Positions 1 to 9,469 of a stretch of DNA of 64,000 nt are shown in pieces (within the stretch, counting starts at the first letter, position 1; each line of letters starts with the position of its first letter). The stretch covers positions 47,846,980 to 47,910,979 of the forward strand of contig JAJKFL010000042.1 of assembly GCA_021186555.1 (NCBI GenBank), in the 5' to 3' direction. Both the position numbers and the translations under genes were made by a program. This DNA comes from Reticulitermes speratus (Eukaryota; Arthropoda; Insecta; Blattodea; Rhinotermitidae). Below the pieces are notes generated by a model. That model was given only the letters and a program-made list of their open reading frames with translations. It made no database searches and was not told where the DNA came from.

Positions 1-231
1 TTTTTTCCTAGTTTACTTTTGTGGAATGGAAGGCCAGAATACTTCAAGATCGGTATGTCTTAGATCACATGGCGTCAGGTTTCAAGAGGTCGCAGTATTA
101 ACCCTTTTAGGTCTGAAGTGAAAGTAATTTTTTATCCAATGCTCCTCGATTTCCGAAAGAGCACTGCTTTTTGGAAGTTTCCCAAACTTCGCCCGCTTGT
201 CCTTCTGGTAAGAGCAACGTGTACATGAAGA
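1..231 (-). repeat. SINE 3' segment (SINE-5 family), reverse orientation
   Basis: From about 130 to 231 the sequence is the reverse complement of the segment at 15095-15245 (shared words include a run about gcccgcttgtccttctggta and the segment around gagcattggtgg). It is therefore a minus-strand piece of the same SINE family. The first 120 bases show nothing I recognise. It abuts the tandem array that follows, which is built from the adjacent part of the same SINE. Confidence 0.6.
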
Positions 232-935
232 TGAGTATGGAGCATTGGTGGAATGATACTGACAGGGTAAAACTGAAGTACTGGGAGAGAAACATTATAC
301 AGCGTTGGTGGTAGATGTATGAATGAGTATGGAGCATTGGTGGAATGTTACTGACAGGGGAAAACTGAAGTACTGGGAGAGAACATTATACAGCGTTGGT
401 GGTAGATGAATGAATGAGTATGGAGCATTGGTGGAATGATACTGACAGGGGAAAATGAAGTACTGGGAGAGAAACATTATACAGCGTTGGTGTAGATGTA
501 TGAATGAGTATGGAGCATTGGTGGAATGATACTGACAGGGGAAAACTGAAGTACTGGGAGAGAAACATTATACAGCGTTGGTGGTAGATGGATGAATGAG
601 TATGGAGCATTGGTGGAATGATACTGACAGGGGAAAACTGAAGTACTGGGAGAGAAACATTATACAGCGTTGGTGGTAGATGGTATGAATGAGTATGGAG
701 CATTGGTGGAATGATACTGACAGGGGAAAACTGAAGTACTGGGAGAAAACATTATACAGCGTTGGTGGTAGATGGATGAATGAGTATGGAGCATTGTGGA
801 ATGATACTGACAGGGGAAAACTGAAGTACTGGGAGAAAAACATTATACAGCGTTGGTGTAGATGTATGAATGAGTATGGAGCATTGGTGGAATGATACTG
901 ACAGGGGAAAACTGAAGTACTGGGAGAGAAACCTG
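232..935. repeat. Tandem array, ~91-bp unit derived from a SINE
   Basis: Eight head-to-tail copies with starts (gagtatggagcattggtgg) near 232, 324, 416, 506, 598, 692, 782 and 872. Copies differ mainly by 1-3 bp indels. The unit is the reverse complement of an internal part of the SINE seen at 15040-15130, 22920-23020 and 34410-34500: the words cagtatcattccaccaatgc and acgctgtataat are shared. The overlapping open frames on both strands are by-products of the repeat and are not genes. Confidence 0.85.
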
Positions 936-2135
936 TTAAAGTGCCACTTTGTCACCATAATCTCACATAACTGACTGCAATTAACTGGGCCTCCGTGGTG
1001 AGAAGTCGCGACTAATCCCTAAGCAGTTTAGTTGAAGTTTATTTAAATGGTATTTAGAAGTAGTTCTCCGCAAGAAAACACTACGTTCCATTACAGAACA
1101 ATCAGTTAAGTTGTAGAACATTTGATGAACGCGGTAGTAACTCGGCAGTATATGGATGTGACTGCCCGTTGTTACGAGGCTGCGTGGGTCTCACAGCCGA
1201 TCTGAATGCTCTGGAGTGCAGAGAAATCTGTTGCCCCGTTCGGTAATCAAACCTCGATTCCTTGGTCATACAGCCTCTATCCTAGCCTAATCACATTACC
1301 GACTGAACTATCCCGACTTGTGATATGCAGTGACCTCATATATGCCTGTGTGTGAAACCAACAGCAAGTGTGTCATGATTTATTTACGAATACATTAAAA
1401 ATAAATAATTTTCGGCGGATTTATTTCGCTCTTCTTCTAAATTTCTGTATTGTAAATTTGCCAAGCGTCTAGCCACGACAAATGTCGGAGGCACAAGAAG
1501 ATTTAACACGATATGCAACATTTATAGTGTTCTTTCCTAATTCCGGGGGCAATGTCCTTGGTGATAGAAAGCGCCCTAGTTATGAACTTTCTTGCTATAC
1601 GGATCTAAGCATTAAAATAATTGGATGTCTTGCTGTCGGAGGCACTCCCACGATTTATTTAAAGATAACCGACCCAGATTTATAAGACTTCTTACCTTCT
1701 ACTGTCTGCTGGCAAATATATACAAGAATTTAATTCTTACGTCTAGAAATATTTTTTATAAAATTTATCTTGTAGTTATGTTTCTGAATTAAGCTTGTGA
1801 CAAGCAGACACTACGCTATATTCCTGCCGTTTTCTTGTAGAACAGTTAGTTAGTTGGTTGGTTAGTTATTGATGTATTTAGTGATGCTGTTACTGACTCT
1901 GAATGTACAGCGTCAAGTGACGGAGTGCTTAGTGAATAATGAACTGGAAGCGTGTATAAATAAGTTAATTTGAAGTGGGCTTGTTATCCTGGCATTTGTG
2001 TGGCGGACCGAACGAGACATGACTCAGTCTGCAGAACATCTTGTGACCGCTTTTTGAGGTTGACGTCCCGAATACAAAGCAGGTTTGAATTCTGGGAAAA
2101 AAAGGACAAAAATTTGCTATCAGGAAATATTGGAA
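936..2135. other. No gene recognised
   Basis: Unique-looking AT-rich sequence. No coding exon, SINE head or tandem repeat is evident. A 67-codon open frame at 1482-1685 has no splice sites or family resemblance I can point to. This may be intron of the gene whose last exons are at 3341 and 5502. Confidence 0.4.
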
Positions 2136-2303
2136 ATATAGTCTTCTCGGGCGCACAGCCGCGTCAATTCGTTTGAATACAACGTTTCGGGGACTAGCTC
2201 CGTCCCCATCCTCGTAGTTGCCTGAGGATGGGGACGGAGCTAGTCCCCGAAACGTTGTATTCAAACGAATTGACGCGGCTGTGCGCCCGAGAAAACTATA
2301 TTG
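2136..2303. repeat. Foldback element with hammerhead-like ribozyme in the right arm
   Basis: Near-perfect inverted repeat with arms of about 71 bp (2144-2214 and 2224-2294) and a roughly 9-bp spacer; imperfect pairing continues outward. The right arm carries, on the plus strand, CTGAGGA (2222-2228), helix II GGGGAC (2230-2235) paired with GTCCCC (2243-2248), and GAAAC (2249-2253) followed by GTT. The left arm has lost the CTGAGGA core. Helix I is weak (3 bp) and one U is unpaired before helix II. Known family: hammerheads occur in Penelope-like elements and retrozymes. Assignment of this element to either is inference. Confidence 0.7.
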
Positions 2304-2745
2304 AATCATGTTTTAAAACTTATATAAATATTGGAAACATCCCCAAAATGAAACATGGGATGATTTGATGATACAAATAGCGCATGGCTCGTCAGAAATG
2401 ACAGGGTAAGTAATTTTACCTTTGTTTTATCCCTTTCTAATCTTTATCTCCTTTTCATAATTTATCTTATATTGATTTCCTATTCTTCTTATTGTCTTGT
2501 CATTCCTCTCACCGTTCCTCTCTTTCAGGATAGAACAGTCCTCTCATCTCAATTTTTATGTTCCTTTATCCCTTTCTTACCCTCCTGTCCTATCCTTATT
2601 TCTCACATGTTTTCTCCAGTGTCCTACCAATCTTCATACTTCTCCCCGCAGAAGATAGTTTGGCGATTTCTCTGTAACTGCGTTACGACAGATGATTGCC
2701 GAGAGTGTTACAGGAATTTGCTGTCAACAGTGTGAAATTTATAAG
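2304..2745. other. No gene recognised
   Basis: Pyrimidine-rich plus strand between 2400 and 2650. No exon or known repeat found. Confidence 0.35.
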
Positions 2746-2764
2746 AATGTGCTTCAAACCACGG

Positions 2765-2900
2765 ATGCAAAAATCCCTGGCGACTAAATTTTGTACTGTT
2801 ACGCCTAATATTTGTGAGCCCTCGGTGTGGAACTTGCTTCATGTGACCCTTCTGGCACCTAGAATGTTGAGATGGCTCCTAGATTGAGATCTGCGCTCTT
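2765..2900 (+). mobile_element. Fragment of small interspersed element shared with 57609-57766
   Basis: The words aaattttgtactgt, acgcctaatattt and tggaacttgcttc occur in the same order here and at 57650-57700. The better copy has terminal inverted repeats, so this is read as a truncated MITE. The 63-codon frame over it is repeat-encoded rather than a gene. Confidence 0.55.
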
Positions 2901-2904
2901 TTGG

Positions 2905-3050
2905 AAATTCTGTTTGGACTACTTGACCCTTAAAGATGGGACCCATAGGTTTTCCCGAAACGTCGGTAAGGAATTACCATTCTACGCTGCGTAAATCCCA
3001 GAACGCATTAACATCGCGGCGGAAGCCTCAAATCACGCATGGCTCCTATA
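2905..3050. repeat. Half of degenerate hammerhead-like foldback family
   Basis: Matches the right arm of the elements at 17650-17895, 23385-23585 and 52805-53035: a stretch like gacccttaaagatgggac, then cccgaaacgtcggtaa, ending in catcgcggcggaagcct. Only one arm is present. Confidence 0.6.
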
Positions 3051-3125
3051 TTTTTTTTTAAATTTGCGAACCTCTGACATACATACAATCGTTTGCCTCG
3101 AGGATGTGCTAACATTATTGATACA

Positions 3126-3180
3126 GTACTACTACTACTACTGCTGCTACTAGTAGTAGTGCTACTACTACACTCGTAGT
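3126..3180. repeat. Trinucleotide (ACT/TAG) microsatellite
   Basis: Runs of act followed by tag, forming a small imperfect inverted repeat. Confidence 0.8.
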
Positions 3181-3340
3181 GTTAGCCTCCTAAGAACAGG
3201 TGGCCACTTCCGTGTAATTCCACGGTGCGGCATTATGTGGACACGTTTGGGAATTGTCGACATTCTGAAGCCCAAACTGTCGAGGCATGTGTAAGTCAGT
3301 GGTTCCATTCTACTTGTGAAGCCAGTTCATGTGCTTTCAG

Positions 3341-3540
3341 ATCAAGACGGCGCCGAGCCGTCAGGCAATTCGGTGGCGGCCAGCAACCTGCTGCGTCTGA
3401 ATGCTCTCTTAGACCGGGCAGAGCTTCGAGACAAAGCCGCCAGGCTCTTCACAGCCTTCGTAACGAGGCTCACTAGAGTGCCTGTCGCTCTGCCGGAAAT
3501 GACGTCAGCTCTCATGTTCTACCACGATTCCCCGACACAG
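3341..3540 (+). CDS. SPATA20: SPATA20/YyaL-type protein, penultimate coding exon
   Basis: A pyrimidine-rich acceptor (gtgctttcag, AG at 3339-3340) opens a 200-bp exon, closed by cccgacacag/gtaagt at 3540/3541. The exon starts on the last two bases of an Asp codon and ends in phase 0. It encodes DQDGAEPSGNSVAASNLLRL at its start, then a helical segment ending TRVPVALPEMTSALMFYHDS. The DGAEPSGNS and VPVALPEM motifs are hallmarks of the alpha/alpha-barrel C-terminal half of the SPATA20/YyaL (DUF255, thioredoxin-like N-terminus) family, a conserved protein of poorly known function implicated in spermatogenesis in vertebrates. Upstream exons, including the thioredoxin domain, lie beyond the left edge or were not recognised. 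No stop or frameshift is seen, so the gene looks intact here. Confidence 0.88.
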
Positions 3541-3584
3541 GTAAGTTGATATTACGGCTTGATTCCCACTGTGGATACGCTCAC

Positions 3585-3950
3585 GGTCAGCTCACGGCAC
3601 GCTCATTGTCAGCTCATGGTACGCTCATAGCCAGCTCACAGTACGGCCACGGTCAGCTCACGGTACGGCCACGGTCAGCTCACGGTACGGCCACGGTCAG
3701 CTCACGGTACGGCCACGGTCAGCTCACGGTACGGTCACGGTACAGTCACGGTCAGCTCACGGTACGCTCATGGTCATCTCACGGTACGGTCACGGTCAGA
3801 TCATGGTACGCTCATAGCCAGCTCACAGTACGGCCACGGTCAGCTCACGGTACGGTCACGGTAAGCTCACGGTACGCTCATGGTCAGTTCACGGTACGGT
3901 TACGGTCAGCTCACGGTAGGTCACGGTCACGGTCAGCTCACGGGCGGGGA
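3585..3950. repeat. Tandem array, 22-bp GC-rich unit
   Basis: Unit ggccacggtcagctcacggt plus ac, verified as 22 bp from 3645 to 3667. About 16 copies, with variants in which cggccacgg becomes gctcatgg or ggtcacgg. The 146-codon frame across it is an artefact: a repeat not divisible by 3, without stops. It lies 45 bp inside the SPATA20 intron. Confidence 0.85.
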
Positions 3951-4417
3951 AAATATTCTTTGCTTGTACTTATACAGTCACGCTGACGTCACGGGGCGAC
4001 CAAATGATCGCGGGTACACTACAAAAGGATGTTTGTCCTGAAAGTAATGCGAGTGCCAGAAGAACTTTATTGGTTGTTAAGTGTGGCTACTCCATTCACA
4101 TTCCTGACCAGAGCGTACATTGATTTAAGCGTGGGCGTGCCAAGAGTGGATTAAGCTTTATTGTACTTGTGGGTTCTGCGGTGTTCTAGAGAAGAGGCAC
4201 GTCATTAAACAACTTCAGACATGCGAGACTTGAAGCTGGCACAGTGCTGTTGATGAAGATTCAAGCCGTCTGTTTTGAGTACCAATTGGAAAACCGAGAA
4301 CATCCCAGAAGGCTTGAATCGTAAAGTTTAGACGCTGATGGAGTGACTGAGTAGTTGTTACACCTTGGGGCTTAGACGCTGTCTCATCTTCTAGGTTTGA
4401 CGTGAGGAAAATCACGG

Positions 4418-4722
4418 CTAACTTGTTGAAAAACGTCTGAATGTGTTTATATTCTCTGCTGGTATCTTTTGTGATTTATCCATGAATATGGAACAGTAAG
4501 TCACATTTTGTAACAATGCTATAGCAGAACATTCTTTCTTTTTATTTGAAACCCAAACCTCGCTGCCACATTTCAATGCTGCTTTGGATGTAATATTGTC
4601 AAATCGTGATTTGGCGCTAGGGAGCATATTTTTACCAAAATGTCTTTTGATAGTGCCATTTATTTTATTATACCAGTGTATTTTTGTTGTAATATCTGTT
4701 TTAAATTCGGAGATCATGTTTC
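4418..4722 (-). pseudogene. LINE reverse-transcriptase C-terminal fragment, inverted
   Basis: The minus strand reads ...NKINGTIKRHFGKNM..., then SKAALKCGSEVWVSNKK. This is a pattern typical of the segment after the RT domain in arthropod non-LTR retrotransposons (KINGxIKRxFGK... SKAALxYGSExWVLNKK). The frame is open for about 100 codons but has no start or upstream RT domain. It is followed on the opposite strand by the C-terminal end of the same kind of element (4723-4860). Confidence 0.65.
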
Positions 4723-4860
4723 CAAAAGGCAAACGCGACATAGGTCGACCAAAAACAAGATGGAGAGATCAACATCTTCATGATTGAGTTTTGACAGGAC
4801 ATGACCCAGGTGTCTACATCTGTTTACGTTCATGATGACGATGACGATGACTGTAGCAGA
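4723..4860 (+). pseudogene. LINE C-terminal tail (GRPKTRWRDQ) and 3' end
   Basis: Plus strand encodes KRDIGRPKTRWRDQHLHD then a stop, the usual end of this LINE class (RRxIGRPxxRWRDQ). The 3' sequence finishes in short gatgac-type repeats (4830-4851), as many such LINEs do. It faces away from the inverted fragment at 4418-4722. Confidence 0.65.
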
Positions 4861-4979
4861 ACGTAGTTACAGTGTCTTACACGTCCTGTATGTTGTGTCA
4901 GGTGCGTTTTCTCTTCGGCAACCATGTCTGGCGAGTGTAATTTTTGACGGGTGAACCGAAACAGCATTTATTTGACCCC

Positions 4980-5200
4980 ATATGATTATTGACCCTGTGC
5001 TCGACTCAGCCTCTAACAGAAATGAATACAAGGAATATTTACTGGGAGGGTAAAGGCGGCCGGTGCGTAGGGCTGACAACCTTACCACCTTCATGTGCCG
5101 ATTGTCTAGAAATCTGGGAGCCTCAACCTCCTGGAACCCTAAGGTCTGTCAGGCCTGTAATGGGATTGCTTTACCTTTACCTTACCTATATATATGATTA
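4980..5200 (+). mobile_element. SINE-4 family, 5'-truncated copy
   Basis: Shares with 36640-36790 and 53240-53390 the ordered words gggtaaaggcggccggtgc, accttcatgtg, gagcctcaacctc and ggcctgtaatggga. It ends in tttacctttacctta. The tRNA-like head is missing. Confidence 0.75.
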
Positions 5201-5501
5201 TTGAATAATGAATAATACAACACGTGAAATGTTGCTGTCATGGCTTAATTTAAAGTACCGTCACAGCATTTGTCTGGACGGGTTGAGTAAAACCACGAAG
5301 AACTCTGGAATAACCGGTCTTCAGACGGAGATTTAAACCAGAGACCTCCAGAATACGGAAAAAAGAGTGGTGCTTAATTGACCGGGACGTCCGGTGGGGA
5401 TCTTTTTGACCGGCTGAGCGACTGTTAGGTTGTCACGAAGGACCCTGCTCGATGCAGTTGTTTAGTTGACGTGGCTGTGTTGTGTTTGTTCTGTGCTCCA
5501 G

Positions 5502-5759
5502 GTGTTCGTCACAGGTCCTGCGGATGCTGAGGACACGAGGACACTTCTGGCTGTCGTGCAGGACAAATTGATACCTGGGCGAGTCCTGGCTCTGGCGGAC
5601 GGCAAAGACGACAGTGTGCTCTACCGTCGGAGTGAGGTGATCCGACGGATGAAGCCAGTCGGCGGCAGTGCTGCTGCTTACGTGTGCAGACGCCAGGCGT
5701 GCTCTGTGCCGGTCACGTGTCCTGAGGACCTTAACAGCCTTCTTAGCGAGCGGCAGTAA
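5502..5759 (+). CDS. SPATA20: SPATA20/YyaL-type protein, last coding exon
   Basis: Acceptor ctgtgctccag ends at 5501. The exon continues in phase 0 from 3540 and stops at TAA 5757-5759, giving 85 residues. It reads VFVTGPADAEDTRTLLAVVQ, then a KLIPGRVLALADG segment, and ends in a cysteine-containing AYVCRRQACSVPVTCPEDLN segment. This matches the conserved C-terminal block of SPATA20/YyaL proteins (V-I-x-G-x-x-x-A-x-D-T-x-x-L, ...P-x-x-V-L-x-L-A-D-G, ...Y-V-C-x-x-x-x-C-x-x-P). No clear AATAAA is visible before the LINE tail that begins about 70 bp after the stop. Confidence 0.9.
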   Translation: MFVTGPADAEDTRTLLAVVQDKLIPGRVLALADGKDDSVLYRRSEVIRRMKPVGGSAAAYVCRRQACSVPVTCPEDLNSLLSERQ

Positions 5760-5827
5760 AGCGACACTGATAGCGGCTCTTGGTTTGGTGTTCAGTTCTT
5801 ACAAATAATATTAGTTTGAGTATTATT

Positions 5828-6070
5828 AGGATGATCAGATCAATGAGCATTAGATGGGCGGGGCATGTGGCACGCATCAGAGAGAGAGAGAGAAATGTGT
5901 ACAGTGTTTTGGTGGCGAAACCTGAAGGAAACAGACTGCTTGGAAGACCTAGACGTAGGTGGGAGGATACAATTAAAATTGAAAGGATTAAGATGGGAAG
6001 TGTGGATTGGATTCATCTGGCTGAGAATAGTGACCAGTGGCGGACCCTAATGAAGACAAATATTTCCTAA
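5828..6070 (+). pseudogene. LINE C-terminal tail (RWAGHVAR / GRPRRRWED)
   Basis: Open for about 80 codons: SMSIRWAGHVARIRERERN, then a segment containing [16 protein letters not shown], then VDWIHLAENSDQWRTLM and a stop at 6068-6070. This order ([21 protein letters not shown], WxxLAxDRDQWR) is the familiar carboxy end of arthropod non-LTR retrotransposon ORF2. The element is 5'-truncated and lies in the same orientation as the SPATA20-like gene, inside its likely 3' UTR. Confidence 0.8.
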
Positions 6071-6074
6071 AATG

Positions 6075-6610
6075 TGGGGAATGTACTTTTTTGATGTTGG
6101 GAAGTAGAGCTCTATTTTTTAAGATACAGGGTGTTGGGAAGTAGAGGTCTAACTATTCAGATACAGGATGTTGGTAAGTAGAGCTCTATCTTTTCAGATA
6201 CAGGGTGTTGGGAAGTAGAGCTCTATCTTTTCAGATACAGGTGTTGGGAAGTAGAGCTCTATTTTTTCAGATACAGGGTGTTGGGAAGTAGAGCTCTATC
6301 TTTTCAGATACAGGGTGTTGGGAAGTAGAGCTCTATTTTTTTCAGATACAGGTGTTGGGAAGTAGAGCTCTATCTTTTCAGATACAGGGTGTTGGGAAGT
6401 AGAGCTCTATCTTTTCAGATACAGGTGTTGGAATAGAGCTCTATCTTTTCAGATACAGGTTTTTGGGACTAGACTCTATCTTTTCAGATACAGGATGTTT
6501 GGAACTAGAGCTCGTATATTTTCAGATACAGATATACAGGGTGTTGGAAGTAGAGCTCTACCTTTTCAGATACAGGTGTTGGAAATAGATCTCTATCTTT
6601 CAGATACATA
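6075..6610. repeat. Tandem array, 37-bp unit
   Basis: Unit: gatacagggtgttgggaagt followed by agagctctatcttttca (37 bp), about 14 copies. Each copy has the palindrome AGAGCTCT (SacI). Copies become more degenerate to the right. The array starts directly after the LINE stop codon. Confidence 0.88.
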
Positions 6611-7107
6611 AAAGACTCCTTGTCAGTTTAAAGCCGTCATTAAAAACATATTTGACTATCACTACACAATAAAAGAAGTTTTAAACCAGAAATATTGTCT
6701 CTCAGCATGAAATATCATCAGTGGGAAAAAAATTGTTAGTGAAAATTATGAAGCAAACCATAAAACAAACGAAACTTCAATACCCCTGTATGTAGGACTA
6801 AAATCCATAGAATAGTCACTAGACTGGCTTAAAGGATCGCTTGCCAAATAGCTTATAGACGTGAATGTGGTTTGCAGTACGAAGCCAGTCAGCGATTTTA
6901 TTTAATAAACTGTAATTTCGCTTCGCGAATTTTTAAGTAAGGAATTTGCAGGTCGTCCAGTCTATGATGAGATGCTTCGTAATGTCGCTCACGAAACGGC
7001 AAACTGTCGTAACCCACACAATTCGTCAGACAAACACGCCTTCTGTCCAAATGTTTTGCCCACAAACAAATTGCTTCTCCGTATATTTTCGTAAAGACAT
7101 AACATGC
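6611..7107. other. No gene recognised
   Basis: AT-rich unique sequence between the 37-bp array and the Harbinger-like element. No exon evidence. Confidence 0.4.
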
Positions 7108-7110
7108 TTA

Positions 7111-7723
7111 GGCCGCGTTCTCACGGGGCGTGAACGACGCGCGTGAATCACGCTGGCGTGCTCACTCGTGTTGCCTCCACGTTTGGTGGAAAGCGTGAGC
7201 AGTTCACACGGACAAAAGGTTTCAGTACAATCGTAACAATGGACGGGACAGTTGCTGAGGGCTGTGCCGTAGTGTGCTTGTGTTTTGTGTAAGTTTAGCA
7301 CAAAAAATCCCGATCTCTGGCTTGCTGCTTGCTGACAGTATCAACTTCTCAAGTGTTTAACTTCACTAACATTTCTGCAGGTCCCAATCCAGATATGTGT
7401 AAAGCGGCTGATATTCGTTTTGCTGCCGCCGCCTTAAATCTCGATCCCGATACTCCTCCAAAGTGGCATTATACAGAACAGGTTCATTTTGATATAAATC
7501 CAACGTAACGTTTCGTTGTCACTGAGTCTTAGCACACGTTGGACATCTTTTACATCACGAACGCCAGTACCACGACTGAAAATCAAACATGGTTTGATCC
7601 TGCCACGACAGGATCGTGGACTGCTGACGTCACACGCAAGGTCCACGACTCCGCGTTCACACGGGTAGTGGCCCACGAAAGTGTGACTCACTCGCGTGGT
7701 TCAAGCCCCGTGAGAACGCGGCC
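7111..7723. mobile_element. PIF/Harbinger-like non-autonomous DNA transposon
   Basis: Terminal inverted repeats of about 25 bp: the left end starts ggccgcgttctcacggggcg and the right end is its complement, ending gagaacgcggcc (one extra base apart). The element is flanked by a direct TTA on each side (7108-7110 and 7724-7726), the 3-bp duplication expected of the PIF/Harbinger superfamily. It is 613 bp with no recognisable transposase, hence non-autonomous. Confidence 0.8.
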
Positions 7724-7799
7724 TTAGTGTTGGTCTATTGAGGATCGGTCAAGTTTCTTCTGCCTCCTGTAAAACTGTGTATCGGAAGGTTACGACATA

Positions 7800-8035
7800 T
7801 TGCTGTATTTATGAGCGATGTACTCTTTGCCAAATATTATTTGAAAGATACAGTCAAGGAGGTTAAGTTGGGTAGGACATGTAGCAAGGATGCAAGAGAT
7901 GCAGAGTTTGGAGAACGTGATAGAGAGACAACACTTGGTAAACATAGACATAAATGGACGAATAATATTAAACGTATCATAAATAAATGGCATGGACGCA
8001 CACGGCCCAGAGCAGGTGCCAATGGCAGGTCGTCG
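7800..8035 (+). pseudogene. Decayed LINE C-terminal tail
   Basis: Around 7860-7890 the sequence reads as a shifted version of the RWxGHVARM motif (ttgggtaggacatgtagcaa, then ggatgc). It is followed by tggacgaataatattaaacg, equivalent to the RWTNNIKR block. Several frameshifts are needed, so it is a fossil. Confidence 0.6.
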
Positions 8036-8249
8036 TGAATGTGATAATTGATCTCGGGGTTCCATAAAGGGCGGGGACTTGTACTAGCCGAACAACTGCT
8101 GGATTCGCAACGTCTGTGGTCCGTGGGGGCCCATTAGTTAACTGGACACGGTTAATAGCCTGTGCCGTGATCATTGGGGCGTTAACGTCGACGTAAGACG
8201 AGGCACTGCTCACACTTACAACGGTGTAAGCTTGTACTGTGTTGATTTC

Positions 8250-8420
8250 AGGCTTCCGCCGCGATGTTGATGAGTTCTGCGCTGTTCTGGGATATTACTC
8301 GGCGTAGAATGATAATTCTGTACCGACGTTTCGGGACAAACTATCGGTCCCATCTTCAAGGGTCAGGAAGTCCAAGAAGAAAGCTTCTCCTTGGATTTGT
8401 TGCGTAATATCCTAGAAGAG
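8250..8420. repeat. Degenerate hammerhead-like foldback family, partial copy
   Basis: Starts caggcttccgccgcgatgtt, the same terminus as the copy at 23392, and continues through ccgacgtttcgggacaaact and cggtcccatcttcaagggtc. This is the minus-strand form of the TTGAAGA...GTCCCGAAAC signature. The second arm is reduced to ttgcgtaatatcctag. Confidence 0.65.
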
Positions 8421-8780
8421 CGTATATCTCAGGCTTTTACTAGGTTGCTTATTTACGAAAAACATTTTTTTTCTCTGGTTTAATTTTTGGAAATTGTGTG
8501 TTAGTGGAAGTTAATATTTGTAGATAGTTGTGGACCTTACTGTTGAAAATGTTTGTAGGTCAAGGAGGTCCACAGTTTTATGTTCCGTGTGTATTGTGCG
8601 TGCTGATGTGAAGTGAAGTTTTTAGCAAGCTGTCATCTTCACAGAAGAACATGCTAGCAGGCGCTGCACGTTGCCCATAATGTTCTTCATAGCTGTTAAC
8701 CACACCACTTGACATCACATCCCTTAAGATCACAAAACAACCACTGTAATTAGAATCTCAGCCCTCTCTTTATATTATTA
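8421..8780. other. No gene recognised
   Basis: AT-rich. A pair of short words repeated in inverse around 8530-8640 does not form a clear element. Confidence 0.35.
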
Positions 8781-9064
8781 AAGGTAAAGGTCACCCTATA
8801 ACAGGCCATGAAGTCCCAGAGGGGGAGTAGAGGTATACCTCTACTCTTTATTTAATCTCGGCGCTAGATGGGGTAGGTGGTCAACAACACGCCCCGGCCG
8901 CTTTACCCCCCGGGAATGACCCGGTACCCATTATACAAGAAGCTGGGTGGACCCCAGGACCGGTCTGGACGGGTGCTGAAAAATCTCGCGTCCAACAGGA
9001 TTCGATCCCCGGACCGTCCGGCTCGTAGCTCAGTCGCTATACCGACTGAGCTATCGCGGCCCAG
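8780..9064 (-). mobile_element. SINE-1 family, full length, minus strand
   Basis: Read on the minus strand: a tRNA-like head (complement of 9003-9060) with box A tagctcagtcggtatagc and box B in the ggggatcgaatcc region. Then comes a body shared with 56346-56635 (gtacccattatacaagaagc and the gcgctagatggggtagg region). The 3' tail is tttacctttacc-like (here aaaggtaaaggt at the left end). Transcription of such elements is by RNA polymerase III from the internal A and B boxes (family knowledge). Confidence 0.9.
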
Positions 9065-9390
9065 TCTGTTTATATCATTACTTTTCTTAACCCTCAACAG
9101 ATTGTTTGGTGAAGCAAGTGCAGTTAGCACTGTGCTCTACGTAGCTGTGTTGCTGGTTGCAGTTTCAACGTTGTTCAACTGTCTTAATGTGTTTTGTGGT
9201 AATGTGAGGGAAGTAAGACGGTCAGATGTCGCAGACTGACACTGTGTGATGTTAAAATGTGATTATGACTGTAAAATGTATTTTTAGCAAATAAAAAAAT
9301 TAAATTCTGTTAAAATTGTAATGGAAGTTCGTCATATTCCAGTTTCTTTATATTTTTATGTATTTATGTATGTATTTATTTATTAGGTGA
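9065..9390. other. No gene recognised
   Basis: Includes a polyadenylation-like aataaaaaaat at 9289-9299 and short tattta repeats. A 120-codon frame reaching 9239 begins inside the SINE and is not supported. Confidence 0.35.
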
Positions 9391-9469
9391 GGTGGAGTTC
9401 GTTTGGTTTGGGTTATGTTACATTAGGCTAGCTTTGGTTAGGTTTTGTTTGGTTGGTTTGGGTTGGGTA

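Larger units (their letters stand above)
3541..5501 (+). other. Last intron of the SPATA20-like gene
   Basis: A GT-AG intron of 1961 bp: donor gtaagt at 3541, acceptor tgtgctccag ending at 5501. Joining the two exons keeps the reading frame in phase 0 (DSPTQ then VFVTG). The intron hosts a 22-bp tandem array, an inverted LINE fragment pair and a truncated SINE. The rest is unique AT-rich sequence. Confidence 0.85.

Noticed and set aside
1482-1685. 67-codon frame
   Set aside because: No family resemblance and no exon boundaries; chance length in AT-rich DNA.
3546-3986. 146-codon frame with HGQLTVR-type repeats
   Set aside because: Lies inside the SPATA20 intron and is a 22-bp tandem array; no splice support.
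9000-9060. Telomere cap near 9.4-11.3 kb implying a chromosome end
   Set aside because: Unique and repetitive sequence continues for more than 50 kb on the right and 9 kb on the left, so the block is interstitial.
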